Positions 29,415 to 38,911 are shown, counted from the stretch's first letter. The stretch: DNA of 64,000 nt from Thiogranum sp. (GCA_022340245.1 JAJDOI010000063.1:1-64000); one strand, 5' to 3'. Notes: a model not told the origin generated them from the sequence alone. Program-made: numbers and translations.

Positions 29415-31631
29415 CTAGAACTTGAACGGGCTCAGGCCGATCTTCTCGACAGCCTCGGCCATGTCGTTGATCAGCTGGGGCGCACGGTCGATATCGGTGA
29501 TGGCGACCTCGTAAGTGGAGATGCGCTCTTCCTCGAGGTTCAGCGTTTTCAGTGTTTCGTCGACCTTGCTCATGCGCATCTGCGCCATTTCCGAACCCTT
29601 GACGAAGTGGCACTGGTAGTTCTCGCCCTTCTGGCAACCCATCAGCACGATACCGTCGTAACCGGAGTTCAGCGCGTCGGTGATCCAGATGGTATTGATC
29701 GAGCCCAGGCAGCGGACCGGGATGACGCGGGCCCACTGACTGTAGCTGGTGCCCTGCTGGGCCGCCATGTCGAGCGCCGGGTAGGCGTCGTTTTCGCATG
29801 CCAGCACCAGGATACGCGGCTTCTCGTCGAACTCGTCCGGCATGTCGCAGTTCTTGATCTGCTGGCCCACGCTATCCACCGAGTAGTTCTCGAAGGAGAT
29901 GACGCGCACCGGGCAGGCGCCCATGCAGGTGCCGCAGCGGCGGCAGCGCGACTCGTTGAATACCGGGAAGCGTTTCTCGTCCTCGTCGATGGCGCCGAAC
30001 GGGCATTCGACCGTGCAGCGCTTGCACTGGGTGCAGCCTTCCTTGCGGAAGATCGGGTAGGACAGGTCGCCCGAGCGCGGGTGTGCGGCTCGACCGACTT
30101 TGGCGCTTTCCAGCGACTGGATAGCTTTCAGCGTCGCTCCGGTGGCGTCCTCGATCGCCTGCTGGGTATCCATCGGCCGGCGCACCGGCCCGCAGGTGTA
30201 GATACCGGTACGGCGGGTCTCGTAGGGGAAGCAGATGAAGTGCGAGTCGTTGAAGCCGTACTTCAGGTGCGGCAGGTCCTTGCCCTGACGGTAGTTCAGG
30301 TTGAGGATGGAGTCCACGTTGACTTCCCACTGGCCGGGTTCATTCTGTGGCACCTCGTCGATATCGACGCCCGAGTTGGCCACCATGCCGGTGGCCAGTA
30401 CCACCAGGTCAGCTTCCTCTTCCAACTCCTCGTCGAGGATCAGGTCTTTGAACTTGACCAGCGGGCCGTTGCTGCCGGCAACCACTTCGCTGACTTTGCC
30501 CTTGCGGAACGTGATCATCTTGTCCTGGCCGGAGCGGTAGAAGTCTTCGCCGGGGGCGCCGGGGGTACGCAGGTCGTCGAACAGGATCTCGGTTTCGATC
30601 GCCGGATTCTGGTCCTTGAAGTACATCGCCTGCTTGATGGAGCTCAGGCAGCAGTCGCCGGAGCAGTAGTTCAGGTGCCCTTCCTTGCTGCTGCGCTGGC
30701 CCGCGCACTGCACGAAGGTGACTTTCTTCACTTCCTTGCCATCCGAAGGACGCTTGATGGGGCCGCCATTCGCGGCAATGGCCAGTTGCTCCAGTTCGAC
30801 GCGGTCGACCACGTCCTTGCTCTTGCCGTAACCCAGTTCCGGTAACTTGCCGGCGTCGTACGGTGTTGCACCGGAAGCCTGGATAATGGCGCCGAAGTTT
30901 TCCGTGCTGGTGCCGCCCGATTCGGTGCTGATATCGGCCGAGAAACGGCCGGGCGCGCCCGAGGTCTTGGTGATGGTCGCGTTCAGGTGAACCGTGATCT
31001 TGCCATCCGCCTCGATGGCGGCGACCATCGCGGCCACGCCGGTATCCACCGGATCCGTGTACGGACTGTGCCTGGGCACATCTTTCCACATCTTCCCGAC
31101 CGAGCCGCCGAGTGAGTCGCTTTTTTCCACTACGTGCACGGGATAGCCGGCCTTGGCGGCTTCCAGCGCCGCGGTCATGCCGGTGATACCGCCACCGACG
31201 ACCAGGATGGTGTCGTTGGCGCCCTTTTCCTGCGCCGATGCCGGCGGGGTGGAGTACTTGGCTTCGGCACAGCCCATGCGCACGTAATCGGCCGCCATCT
31301 CCTGGGTGGTTTCGCGCAGATCATCCTCGTCCGGGCGTATCCAGATGACACCCTCGCGCAGGTTGGCACGCGAGATGGTCACGCCCTCGAAGTTGAACGC
31401 TTCGGTCTTGGCGCGGCGCGAGCAGGCGGCGATGACCACCCGGTTGACGCCCTCGTTATCGATGTCGTTCTGGATCATCTTCACGCCGTCGGCCGAACAC
31501 AGGAAATCGTGCTGTTGCGCTACCTGTGCCTTGCCGTCGCGCTTGGCGATGGTGGCAAGTTCGTCGCAGTCCAGGCGTTCGCCCAGACCGCAGCCCTTAC
31601 ATACATACGCTCCGATCTTTATGTCTGCCAC
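29415..31631 (-). CDS. qmoB: QmoB-like flavoprotein with ferredoxin and MvhD domains
   Basis: 738 residues. An N-terminal cysteine region (VCKGCGLGERLDC, AACSRR); an HdrA-like FAD domain with ILVVGGGITGMTAALEAA near 141 and ECC-like YCSGDCCLSSIKQA; two 4Fe-4S motifs (CTQCKRCTVECPFG and CRRCGTCMGACPVR); and an MvhD-like end with LACENDAYP, VRCLGSIN and LMGCQKGENYQC. This HdrA-ferredoxin-MvhD layout defines QmoB. Qmo exchanges electrons between APS reductase and the quinone pool; in sulfur oxidisers the flow would be from sulfite oxidation to quinone. The gene begins 3 bases after qmoA. Confidence 0.92.
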   Translation of the reverse strand: MADIKIGAYVCKGCGLGERLDCDELATIAKRDGKAQVAQQHDFLCSADGVKMIQNDIDNEGVNRVVIAACSRRAKTEAFNFEGVTISRANLREGVIWIRPDEDDLRETTQEMAADYVRMGCAEAKYSTPPASAQEKGANDTILVVGGGITGMTAALEAAKAGYPVHVVEKSDSLGGSVGKMWKDVPRHSPYTDPVDTGVAAMVAAIEADGKITVHLNATITKTSGAPGRFSADISTESGGTSTENFGAIIQASGATPYDAGKLPELGYGKSKDVVDRVELEQLAIAANGGPIKRPSDGKEVKKVTFVQCAGQRSSKEGHLNYCSGDCCLSSIKQAMYFKDQNPAIETEILFDDLRTPGAPGEDFYRSGQDKMITFRKGKVSEVVAGSNGPLVKFKDLILDEELEEEADLVVLATGMVANSGVDIDEVPQNEPGQWEVNVDSILNLNYRQGKDLPHLKYGFNDSHFICFPYETRRTGIYTCGPVRRPMDTQQAIEDATGATLKAIQSLESAKVGRAAHPRSGDLSYPIFRKEGCTQCKRCTVECPFGAIDEDEKRFPVFNESRCRRCGTCMGACPVRVISFENYSVDSVGQQIKNCDMPDEFDEKPRILVLACENDAYPALDMAAQQGTSYSQWARVIPVRCLGSINTIWITDALNSGYDGIVLMGCQKGENYQCHFVKGSEMAQMRMSKVDETLKTLNLEEERISTYEVAITDIDRAPQLINDMAEAVEKIGLSPFKF

Positions 31632-31634
31632 GGC

Positions 31635-32921
31635 TTAACCCTCCGCACCGGCAACTCTGTTGACAACCTGGATGGCGCGCAACGCGCTGGCCGTGGCGCT
31701 CTGTACCGCACGGTTTACGTCCAGTGCGTCGGCCGAGCAGCCGGCGGCGAAAAATGCGCCATTGGCTTCGTCCAGTTCCACAAACCCTTCCTCGTTCAGC
31801 ACCACCGGCATGGGGAAACCGTCGGCGGGCACGCTCGGCTCCATGCCGATAGCCAGCACCACCAGTTCGTGCGGGTTGCTGTAGCGGTCATAGCCCTCGG
31901 TGTCCACCCCGTGCAGTACCGGGTTGCCGGTTTCCCGGTCCTCGGTAATCGAGGCGACCTTGGACTTGGTGAAGGTGATGTTGGCGTCGTTCTTCACGTT
32001 CTGATAGAAGTCGTCAATACGGTCGATGGCGCGGATGTCGATGTAATACACCGTACCCTTGGTGTCGTCGCCGTACTGTTCGCGCAGGTAAGTGGTCTGC
32101 TTCAGGCTGGCCATGCAGCAGATGCGCGAGCAGTGCTTGAGATGGTTCAGATCGCGCGAGCCGGCGCACTGGATGAAGGCCACGTCTTTGGCCTCCTTGC
32201 CATCGCTGGGACGCAGGATCTTGCCGCCGGTAGGGCCATGCGGGTCCAGCATGCGTTCGAATTCCACCGAGGTAATGACATTCTTGTAGCGGTCGTAGCC
32301 ATACGGCTGGATCTTGCCCGCATCGTAGGGCTTCCAGCCCGTGGCCCAGATGATGGCGCCGACGGTGATGGTGGTTTCGCTGTCACCCATGTCGAGGTCG
32401 ATCGCCTCGTAGTTGCACGCGGCCTTGGCCTTATCCGCGTCCGCGGTGCCGATAATCGCGGGGTCGAGAACATACCGTTCCGGGTAGGATTGGTTGAACG
32501 GGCGGTAGGCGCCCTTGCGCTTGCCCAGTCCGTAGTTGTATTCGTCGTCGAATTCGGTCTCGACGGCTTCACCGCAGGCGCCGCATGCGGTGCAGTTTTC
32601 GTTCACGTAACGCGGGCGGGTATGCAGGGTAACGCTGTAGTTGCCGGCCTCGCCCTCGATCTTGTTGACTTCGGTCATCGCCATAACGTGCAGGTTGCGG
32701 TTGGTCTTGATCCGGCGGAGGTTGATCTCCAGACCGCACTTGGGGTGGCAGAGTTTGGGAAAATACTTGTAAAGCTGGCTGACACGGCCGCCAATCGATG
32801 GATTCTTCTCCACCAGAATGACCTGCTTGCCGCATTCGGCGGCTTCCAGCGCGGCCGTCATACCGCTGATGCCGCCGCCCACCACCAGAATGGTCTGGTT
32901 GGTTGCGATAACCTCTGACAT
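31635..32921 (-). CDS. qmoA: QmoA-like HdrA flavoprotein
   Basis: 428 residues from ATG 32921, which has GGAGGAG upstream; the frame is open 15 codons further. FAD motif ILVVGGGISGMTAALEAA near the N-terminus, then KYFPKLCHPKCGLEINLRR and a second cysteine group ENCTACGACGEAVE, and FIQCAGSRDLNHLKHCSRICC. Size and cysteine set match QmoA, the smaller HdrA-like subunit. First gene of its operon, divergent from the AAA+ gene at 33244. The usual companion aprBA is not adjacent. Confidence 0.92.
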   Translation of the reverse strand: MSEVIATNQTILVVGGGISGMTAALEAAECGKQVILVEKNPSIGGRVSQLYKYFPKLCHPKCGLEINLRRIKTNRNLHVMAMTEVNKIEGEAGNYSVTLHTRPRYVNENCTACGACGEAVETEFDDEYNYGLGKRKGAYRPFNQSYPERYVLDPAIIGTADADKAKAACNYEAIDLDMGDSETTITVGAIIWATGWKPYDAGKIQPYGYDRYKNVITSVEFERMLDPHGPTGGKILRPSDGKEAKDVAFIQCAGSRDLNHLKHCSRICCMASLKQTTYLREQYGDDTKGTVYYIDIRAIDRIDDFYQNVKNDANITFTKSKVASITEDRETGNPVLHGVDTEGYDRYSNPHELVVLAIGMEPSVPADGFPMPVVLNEEGFVELDEANGAFFAAGCSADALDVNRAVQSATASALRAIQVVNRVAGAEG

Positions 32922-33243
32922 GGGTACTCCTCCGCTCAGAGTCACTTTGACAAAATTAAAAGACAAGACCGGTCGGGAAACCGTTGCAGGTGGGGTGAAA
33001 ATAGTCTCCCTTCGCAGAGGAAGGGTTCATGCACCTTGTTCAGACCGAGACCAAAAAACGGCCTACACGATACCGGAGCACCCAGTGGTTCGCCAGATCA
33101 TGTATATATTAAAGAGCATCGAATCTTTCGATAATAAAATAAGGGTGGTGTATATCACCTTGACTTTGTGGGTGTTGTTGCCGCGAACCGGTAGAAAGGG
33201 TACCGTGTGGCGCTGACTGCCGAAGCCCCACAGGAAATTCGCC
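32922..33243 (+). promoter_or_regulatory. Divergent control region between qmoA and the AAA+ gene
   Basis: 322 bases with an AT-rich centre (about 33098-33165) in otherwise GC-rich DNA. It contains two inverted repeats: ATCGAA-TCT-TTCGAT at 33118-33132 and GGTG-TATAT-CACC at 33147-33159. TATATT-like hexamers occur on both strands around 33100-33112. The layout suits one bidirectional regulator serving both operons. No known operator consensus was recognised. Confidence 0.5.
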
Positions 33244-34056
33244 GTGACAGCGCAAGTACTCAAGCCGGAAGAATATTTTATCACCGAGGAGCCGTATTAC
33301 GAGCCGGTGGGCAACGAGATCGGTGTCTTCGAGGCGGCCTACACCAACCAGCTGCCGATACTGCTGAAAGGGCCTACCGGTTGTGGCAAGACGCGTTTCA
33401 TGGAGCACATGGCCTGGCGGCTCAAACGGCCGCTGATAACCGTCTCCTGCCACGACGATCTCACCGCCGCTGATCTGGTGGGGCGCTTCCTGATTCGCGG
33501 CGGGGAGACCATCTGGGTGGACGGGCCCTTGTCGCGAGCCGTGCGTGCCGGCGGAATCTGTTACCTGGACGAAATCGTCGAGGCCCGCAAGGACACCACC
33601 GTGGTTATCCATCCCCTGGCCGACGATCGCAGGGTGCTGCCCATGGAGAAACTCGGCGAACTGCTGGAGGCGGGCGATGAGTTCTGCATGGCGATTTCCT
33701 ACAACCCGGGTTATCAGAGTGTACTGAAGGACCTCAAGCAGTCTACGCGCCAGCGCTTTGTGGCGCTGAATTTCGACTATCCGTCCGCTGACCTGGAAAG
33801 CAAAATCATCGTCAACGAAACCGGTATCGACACCGCAACCGCCACGCAGCTGGTCAAATTCGCGCAGATGACGCGCAACCTGAAGGGCAGCGGCCTGGAA
33901 GAGGGCGCCAGTACCCGCTTGCTGGTACATGCCGCCAAACTGATGAAAACTGGTGTGAGCCCGGTGGTTGCCTGCCGCGCGAGTATTGCCGAGGCGTTGA
34001 CCGATGACGAAGAAATGTTGATAGCGGTGAACGAACTGAGCGCTTCTGTATTCTGA
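33244..34056 (+). CDS. MoxR-type AAA+ ATPase, CbbQ/NorQ family
   Basis: 270 residues from GTG 33244. Walker A in [13 protein letters not shown], Walker B in [11 protein letters not shown], sensor 1 AISYNPGY and the arginine-bearing [14 protein letters not shown], the set of the CbbQ/NirQ/NorQ group. These ring ATPases work with a VWA partner to remodel metalloenzymes: CbbQ-CbbO on RuBisCO, NorQ-NorD on nitric oxide reductase. The VWA partner follows directly at 34108. Because neither RuBisCO nor Nor genes are near and the gene faces the qmo-hdr operon, I give no symbol. Confidence 0.9.
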   Translation: MTAQVLKPEEYFITEEPYYEPVGNEIGVFEAAYTNQLPILLKGPTGCGKTRFMEHMAWRLKRPLITVSCHDDLTAADLVGRFLIRGGETIWVDGPLSRAVRAGGICYLDEIVEARKDTTVVIHPLADDRRVLPMEKLGELLEAGDEFCMAISYNPGYQSVLKDLKQSTRQRFVALNFDYPSADLESKIIVNETGIDTATATQLVKFAQMTRNLKGSGLEEGASTRLLVHAAKLMKTGVSPVVACRASIAEALTDDEEMLIAVNELSASVF

Positions 34057-34107
34057 TGCGCCGGCCGCGTGAGCCGATCGGCCGGTTCCTGTTTAAGGAC
34101 GGAACCA

Positions 34108-37100
34108 ATGGTCCAGCTCCCGACTGTTTCCGAGTCCGATACCCACGACGCGCTGGTCGAGGCGTGCGAGGGCTATGCTCTGGTCGATTTCGGCAACGGC
34201 CGCAAGCTCGAACGCTGGGGCGAGTACCTCATCGACCGGCCTGACCGGCTCGCGTGCGGGATGCCGCAGCAGGCTGACTGGCAGTCCGACTGGGTGTACA
34301 TCGACGAGGTCGGGCGCCAGGCACACTGGGAACCTACCCGCGGTGGTCTGCAGCGGGAGTGGGCGGTCGAGGTCGCCGGGCAGACGGTCTGTTGCCGCCT
34401 TGGAAGCGGGGGGCGGGTCGGTTCGCACCCGCGCGACTGGGTGTGTGGTGCCTGGGTGCGGGCGCGTATCGACGGTTGTTATGACCTCGAAGATCTTAGC
34501 GTGTTGAACCTGTTCGGTGGTAACGGCTTCGTCACGGCCCAGGCGCTGGCGGCCGGTGCTGCGGTCGTTCACGTCGATGCGAACGAGGAAATGCTGGCGC
34601 TGGCGCGCGCCAATGCCGGCGAGCAGCATGCCGAGTACGTGCGCGACAATGTCATGGATTACGTCGAAGCGCTGCTCAGGCGTCAACGGCGTTTCGACAT
34701 GATCGTCCTGCCCTGTCCGGCGTTGGGCCATGGCCCCCGGGGGCAGTTGTGGGATCGCGAAGTCGATCTGCCGAAGCTGATGAGATACCTGCCGCGGTTG
34801 ATCACCGAAAACTGCCTGGGTATCTGGGTGTCCACCGATAGCGGGGCGATCACCTGGAAGGCTGAAAGCCTGGGTCAGTTGTTGCGTGAAGTGCTGCCCG
34901 GATGCACCGTAGAGCCGTTGCACCTCGGGGTTAAGAGCGGCGACGGGCGGGTGCTGGCCGCGGGCGTGGCGGCGCGCTGGTTCGATGAAACCGAATTCCT
35001 GCAGACCGGCGGCATGCCGCTAACCGCCGGGCAACTGGAAGAGCGCCTCGATGCGCATATGGTGTCGCTGGGCGCTGCTGAAGAGCCTTCGCAGGCGCTG
35101 GCCGAGTTTCCGCGCAGTACCCAGGATTTTGTTTTGCGCAACGCCGCCATGGTTGGTCGTACCAGTTCCGGCATGGCTTTCAATTTCGTCAACCACGTCT
35201 GCGGCGCATTGCGCGTCATGGACGAAGACGGTGTCGAGGCCTGGCTGTTGCACTGCATGGATATCTACGACACGCGCGGTTTGCACCCGGCGGTGGCGGC
35301 CTTCAAGGACGCCGAAGCGTTTGCCCGCCAGTACAAGGCGCGCCGCACCGGTCTCGCGCTCGACGAGGTTGTCAACGTGCTGGAAGGCTTCGTCCATGGG
35401 CTGAGCGGGCGGCGACTCAAAATCGAGGCGGGTGAGCAGACATATACGGATACCGAGGTGCTCTATCTGCCGGCAACCGTTAGCCGTTTTCCCGACCGCG
35501 ACGCGAATTTCCAGCTCTACAAGGCGATGGTGGTGTACCTCTGGGCGCAGACCTGGTACGGCACCTGGCGTCAGGATATTCCCGCTGCGCTGGCGGAGTT
35601 CGCTGAATATGACAAGGCTTTGGGGCGCTTCCACGCACTGGAAACGCTGCGCCTGGAGGCCAGGATTCGGCGCAGTCTTCCGGGGGTATACCGGCAGATG
35701 GCGGCATTGCGCGCCGACTGTCCGCTGCCCGATCACCCGGCCTGGCGGCGCGCGGCCGAGTGCCTGTCAGAGGATGGAGCCAGCGTCGCAGACAGCCTGA
35801 CGCTGATCGCGGAGGTGATGGATGCACCCCGGCCCGACGCCGTCGTCTACCAGGGCGTACTCGAGCCGATCAAAGTGGCCAAGACCCGCGAAGCGCGCAT
35901 CGAGGCGGACAAAAAGGCGTTTCGCCTCGGTCTGTTGCGGATGCAGAACGACCTCGACAAGTCGCGGGCGGAGGCGGAAGGAGAATCCGAATCGACCAGT
36001 GACGAAAACCCCGAGAGCGAGCACACGGTCAAGTTACGCGAAGTCGTATCGGAAGACACCGCCGACGGCTTCGCTTACGAAATCGAACTCGACGGCCGGC
36101 CGATTCCGGCGCCGGACAACGTCAAGGGTACCATGGCGTCCATTCTTCAGGACCTGGGTGACATCCCGGAAGACTACCTGCAGGCGGCCGGTGACGGCGC
36201 CTATTTTGCCGGCGATACCGGTGAGCGCAGCGTCGAGGACGTGTGGAAGGGTACCTACCACGAGGAAGGCGCGTTTATCTACAACGAGTGGGACTACGAA
36301 CGGCAGCACTATCGTAAAAACTGGGCGGTACTGCGTGAACTCGACGTGCACCCCGGTCACGACCATTTCGTGGACAAGGCGCTGCACAAGTATCGCGGCC
36401 TGGCCATGGAGCTGCGGCGCACGTTCGAGGCCCTGCGTGGCGAGGACAAACTGTTGAAGAAACAGCCGAACGGTGAGGACGTGGATATCGATGCACTGGT
36501 CGAAGCGGTTGCCGACACCCACCACGGCGAGGAAATGACCGAGCGCCTGTTTACCAAGCTGCACAAGCCGGAACGCAATATCGCGGTCATGTTCATGGTC
36601 GATATGAGCGGATCGACCAAAGGCTGGATCAACGACGCCGAACGCGAGGCGCTGGCGCTGTTATGCGAATCACTGGAAACGCTCGGCGACCGGTACGCCA
36701 TCTACGGCTTTTCCGGCATGACGCGCAAACGCTGCGAAGTTTACCGGGTGAAGTCCTTCGATGACCCTTACGGGGAGGAGGTCAAGGCGCGCATCAGCGG
36801 TATCCGGCCCAAGGATTACACGCGCATGGGTGTGACGATCCGTCACCTGACGCAATTGCTGAACGAAGTGGACGCGCGTACCAAGCTGCTGATTACGCTC
36901 TCCGACGGCAAGCCCGACGACTATGATACCTACCGCGGCGCCTATGGTATCGAGGATACGCGCATGGCGCTCATCGAGGCAAAGCGCAGCGGTATTCATC
37001 CCTTCTGCATCACCATCGATACGGAAGCGCGCGATTACCTGCCGCACATGTACGGCGCGGTGAACTACGCGGTGATCGACGAGGTGCGCAAGCTGCCGCT

Positions 37101-37137
37101 GAAGGTTTCGGATATTTACCGGCGGTTGACGAGCTGA
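34108..37137 (+). CDS. Fusion: degenerate RlmI-like methyltransferase with CbbO/NorD VWA protein
   Basis: 1009 residues from ATG 34108, chosen for AAGGA eight bases upstream; GTG 34069 is possible. Residues 1-310 resemble COG1092/RlmI-type class I methyltransferases: DFGNGRKLERWGEYLIDRPD, motif I LNLFGGNGFVTAQAL at 133, the acidic VVHVDANEEML, then GHGPRGQLWDREVDLPKL. Where active members have LDPP, this one reads VLPCPALG (about 200), so catalysis is doubtful. Residues 330-1009 are CbbO/NorD-like: a long helical part, an acidic low-complexity linker near 625-650, then a VWA domain with MIDAS residues DMSGSTKG at 832 and SDGKPDDYD at 932. The pair with the AAA+ protein suggests a metalloenzyme-activating complex. 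The fusion is the oddity. Confidence 0.85.
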   Translation: MVQLPTVSESDTHDALVEACEGYALVDFGNGRKLERWGEYLIDRPDRLACGMPQQADWQSDWVYIDEVGRQAHWEPTRGGLQREWAVEVAGQTVCCRLGSGGRVGSHPRDWVCGAWVRARIDGCYDLEDLSVLNLFGGNGFVTAQALAAGAAVVHVDANEEMLALARANAGEQHAEYVRDNVMDYVEALLRRQRRFDMIVLPCPALGHGPRGQLWDREVDLPKLMRYLPRLITENCLGIWVSTDSGAITWKAESLGQLLREVLPGCTVEPLHLGVKSGDGRVLAAGVAARWFDETEFLQTGGMPLTAGQLEERLDAHMVSLGAAEEPSQALAEFPRSTQDFVLRNAAMVGRTSSGMAFNFVNHVCGALRVMDEDGVEAWLLHCMDIYDTRGLHPAVAAFKDAEAFARQYKARRTGLALDEVVNVLEGFVHGLSGRRLKIEAGEQTYTDTEVLYLPATVSRFPDRDANFQLYKAMVVYLWAQTWYGTWRQDIPAALAEFAEYDKALGRFHALETLRLEARIRRSLPGVYRQMAALRADCPLPDHPAWRRAAECLSEDGASVADSLTLIAEVMDAPRPDAVVYQGVLEPIKVAKTREARIEADKKAFRLGLLRMQNDLDKSRAEAEGESESTSDENPESEHTVKLREVVSEDTADGFAYEIELDGRPIPAPDNVKGTMASILQDLGDIPEDYLQAAGDGAYFAGDTGERSVEDVWKGTYHEEGAFIYNEWDYERQHYRKNWAVLRELDVHPGHDHFVDKALHKYRGLAMELRRTFEALRGEDKLLKKQPNGEDVDIDALVEAVADTHHGEEMTERLFTKLHKPERNIAVMFMVDMSGSTKGWINDAEREALALLCESLETLGDRYAIYGFSGMTRKRCEVYRVKSFDDPYGEEVKARISGIRPKDYTRMGVTIRHLTQLLNEVDARTKLLITLSDGKPDDYDTYRGAYGIEDTRMALIEAKRSGIHPFCITIDTEARDYLPHMYGAVNYAVIDEVRKLPLKVSDIYRRLTS

Positions 37138-37222
37138 TCGGACAAGTCAGCGAGCGCCCGGCATCAGCCGTTTGACGTGCAGCCGATATTGACCTGCCGG
37201 CCGACCGGTTTGCGCACAAGGC

Positions 37223-38599
37223 TCACTGCAACAGGATAAACATCGCCCCGTCACCGCGCTGCACGTTGATCAGCAGTTTGCGATTGCCCTGGACGGCCTG
37301 TTTGAAGTCGTCCAGCGTTCGCAGGGGCATGCGGTTCGCCGACAGTATGATATCGTTCTTGCGCAGGCTGGCACGCCAGGCCGGGGTGTCGGGTTCCACG
37401 GCACTGACCAGGACGCCGCTCGCCCGGTCGGGCCGTTGCAGACTCTCCGGCAGGTTGCTGAAGGTCGCGCCCTCGAGCTGATAATGCAGTGATTTGCCCG
37501 CCAGTTCTTCCAGCCGGGTTGGTTCGATCACCAGCGAGCGGGTGAGCGTTTGCCCGTCCCGCCAGATCGTCATATTCACCCTGGAGCCGACCCGCAGCAG
37601 ACCTACCCGGTTGCGGACTTCGCCGGAGCTGCGCACCGGTTTGCCATCAACCTTCAGGATCACGTCGCCCACTTTCAGTTGACCACGTTCGGCCGGCGAG
37701 TCCGGTTCGACGCGGGAAATGACCGTACCCCGGTCGCGCTCGATGCCGAAAGCGCCGGCGAGTTCCGGGGTGAGGTCCTGCGCGGTGATGCCGAGCTGGC
37801 CGCGTTCGACTGCGCCGTGTTCGATCAGTTGTTGCATGACACTGTTTGCCATATTGATGGGAATGGCGAAACCGATACCGACATTGCCGCCGCCGGGGGC
37901 CAGGATGGCGGTGTTGATGCCCACCAGTTCGCCGCGCAGGTTGACCAGCGCGCCGCCGGAATTGCCTGGGTTGATGGAGGCATCGGTCTGGATGAAGTCT
38001 TCGTATCCCTCGATCCCCAGGTCGGTGCGCCCCAGGGCGCTGACAATGCCCGAAGTCACTGTCTGGCCCAGCCCGAAAGGATTGCCGATGGCAACGACGA
38101 AGTCGCCCACCTGCAGCGCTTCGGAATCCGCCAGCGGCAGGGCGGTGAGACCTTGCGCGGGGATCTGGATGACGGCGATATCCGACTCCTTGTCGGTGCC
38201 CAGCAGCCTGGCATCGAACCGCCGGCCATCGCGCAGCATGACGCTGATCTTGTCGGCCTGCTCGACGACGTGATTGTTGGTCAGGATGTAGCCCTTGTCA
38301 GCGTCTACGATGACGCCCGAGCCGAGGCTCTGTGTCTCCCGCCGCTGGGGTTTCCGGGGGGCGTTGAAGAAATGCTGAAAAAAGGGGTCCATCAGCAGCG
38401 GACTCTGTCTTACCTCCGTGTGCCCCAGCGCGGCGATGTTGACCACGGCAGGCGTGGTGTGCGCCAGCATCGGTGCCAGGGTGGGCAGTGGCTGGCCGTC
38501 AACGCTTGCCGGCAGCGAGGCCAGCAGCGGCGCCGACGGGCCGAGGAGCGATGCGATAAACAGGAAAATGCGGATAGGACCAGCGGCGCGGTAAGACAC
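37223..38599 (-). CDS. degQ: Periplasmic serine endoprotease of the DegQ/Do family
   Basis: 458 residues if started at GTG 38599, which has TTGGAG about ten bases upstream and leaves a clean signal peptide (hydrophobic IRIFLFIASLL, then PLLA); an ATG at 38641 gives 472 residues without a ribosome site. Catalytic residues counted from the GTG are H110 (TNNHVV), D140 (ESDIAVI) and S214 (NPGNSGGALV). Two PDZ domains follow, near 250-340 and 370-450. The protein should degrade or refold misfolded periplasmic proteins. It could equally be called degP/mucD. Confidence 0.9.
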   Translation of the reverse strand: MSYRAAGPIRIFLFIASLLGPSAPLLASLPASVDGQPLPTLAPMLAHTTPAVVNIAALGHTEVRQSPLLMDPFFQHFFNAPRKPQRRETQSLGSGVIVDADKGYILTNNHVVEQADKISVMLRDGRRFDARLLGTDKESDIAVIQIPAQGLTALPLADSEALQVGDFVVAIGNPFGLGQTVTSGIVSALGRTDLGIEGYEDFIQTDASINPGNSGGALVNLRGELVGINTAILAPGGGNVGIGFAIPINMANSVMQQLIEHGAVERGQLGITAQDLTPELAGAFGIERDRGTVISRVEPDSPAERGQLKVGDVILKVDGKPVRSSGEVRNRVGLLRVGSRVNMTIWRDGQTLTRSLVIEPTRLEELAGKSLHYQLEGATFSNLPESLQRPDRASGVLVSAVEPDTPAWRASLRKNDIILSANRMPLRTLDDFKQAVQGNRKLLINVQRGDGAMFILLQ

Positions 38600-38714
38600 G
38601 TGTGAAGCACTCCAAGAAGAAAAAAACACCTGAATGCACATAGAGACAGGTTCAAACCCGACAAGTTCACGCCAGTTGGGAGCCCGGTTCCCGGGGTTTG
38701 TCGCAATATAAGAA

Positions 38715-38730
38715 ACACAATATATAGTGT
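38715..38730 (+). promoter_or_regulatory. NrdR box 1
   Basis: ACACAATATATAGTGT, a near-perfect match to the palindromic NrdR operator, 287 bases before the nrdJa start and 181 bases upstream of a second box. It may act at a distance or serve an upstream promoter. Confidence 0.8.
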
Positions 38731-38854
38731 ATTGCTGTTCAACGGGAGATTCCCGGTATATGCGCCGGATGAGCTTGCCGAAAGTCTATAATTATCTGTG
38801 TAAACTATTGTTATAGAAGTAAAGTATGCTTATGGAAATTTGATGAATTCGGAC

Positions 38855-38883
38855 TTGACAGCATGCGGGAGCGGGCCTAATCT
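38855..38883 (+). promoter_or_regulatory. Sigma-70 promoter for nrdJa
   Basis: TTGACA (38855-38860), 17-base spacer, TAATCT (38878-38883). The predicted start is near 38890, giving a leader of about 110 bases to the nrdJa ATG, and the second NrdR box covers the bases just after it. Confidence 0.82.
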
Positions 38884-38895
38884 TAGCAACCGTTC

Positions 38896-38911
38896 ACACA
38901 ATATCTTGTGG
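38896..38911 (+). promoter_or_regulatory. NrdR box 2 at the transcription start
   Basis: ACACAATATCTTGTGG, sharing the ACACAATAT half with box 1 and with the family palindrome. It lies immediately downstream of the -10 element, a position suited to repression by NrdR with bound nucleotide. Confidence 0.75.

Noticed and set aside
29046-30845. A 599-codon open frame on the plus strand
   Set aside because: It is antisense to qmoB, whose cysteine and FAD motifs are clear. High GC leaves opposite frames open; it has no ribosome site and no recognisable domain.
31134-32918. A 594-codon open frame on the plus strand
   Set aside because: Antisense to the 5' end of qmoB and all of qmoA; composition (rich in Val, Gly, His, Arg) is that of a shadow frame.
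34069-34107. GTG 34069 as the start of the methyltransferase-VWA fusion
   Set aside because: ATG 34108 has AAGGA at ideal distance; the extra 13 residues have no similarity to the family start.
33244-37137. Naming the pair cbbQ-cbbO
   Set aside because: Family similarity is clear, but no RuBisCO gene is in the window and the VWA protein carries an extra methyltransferase-like domain, so the target is open.
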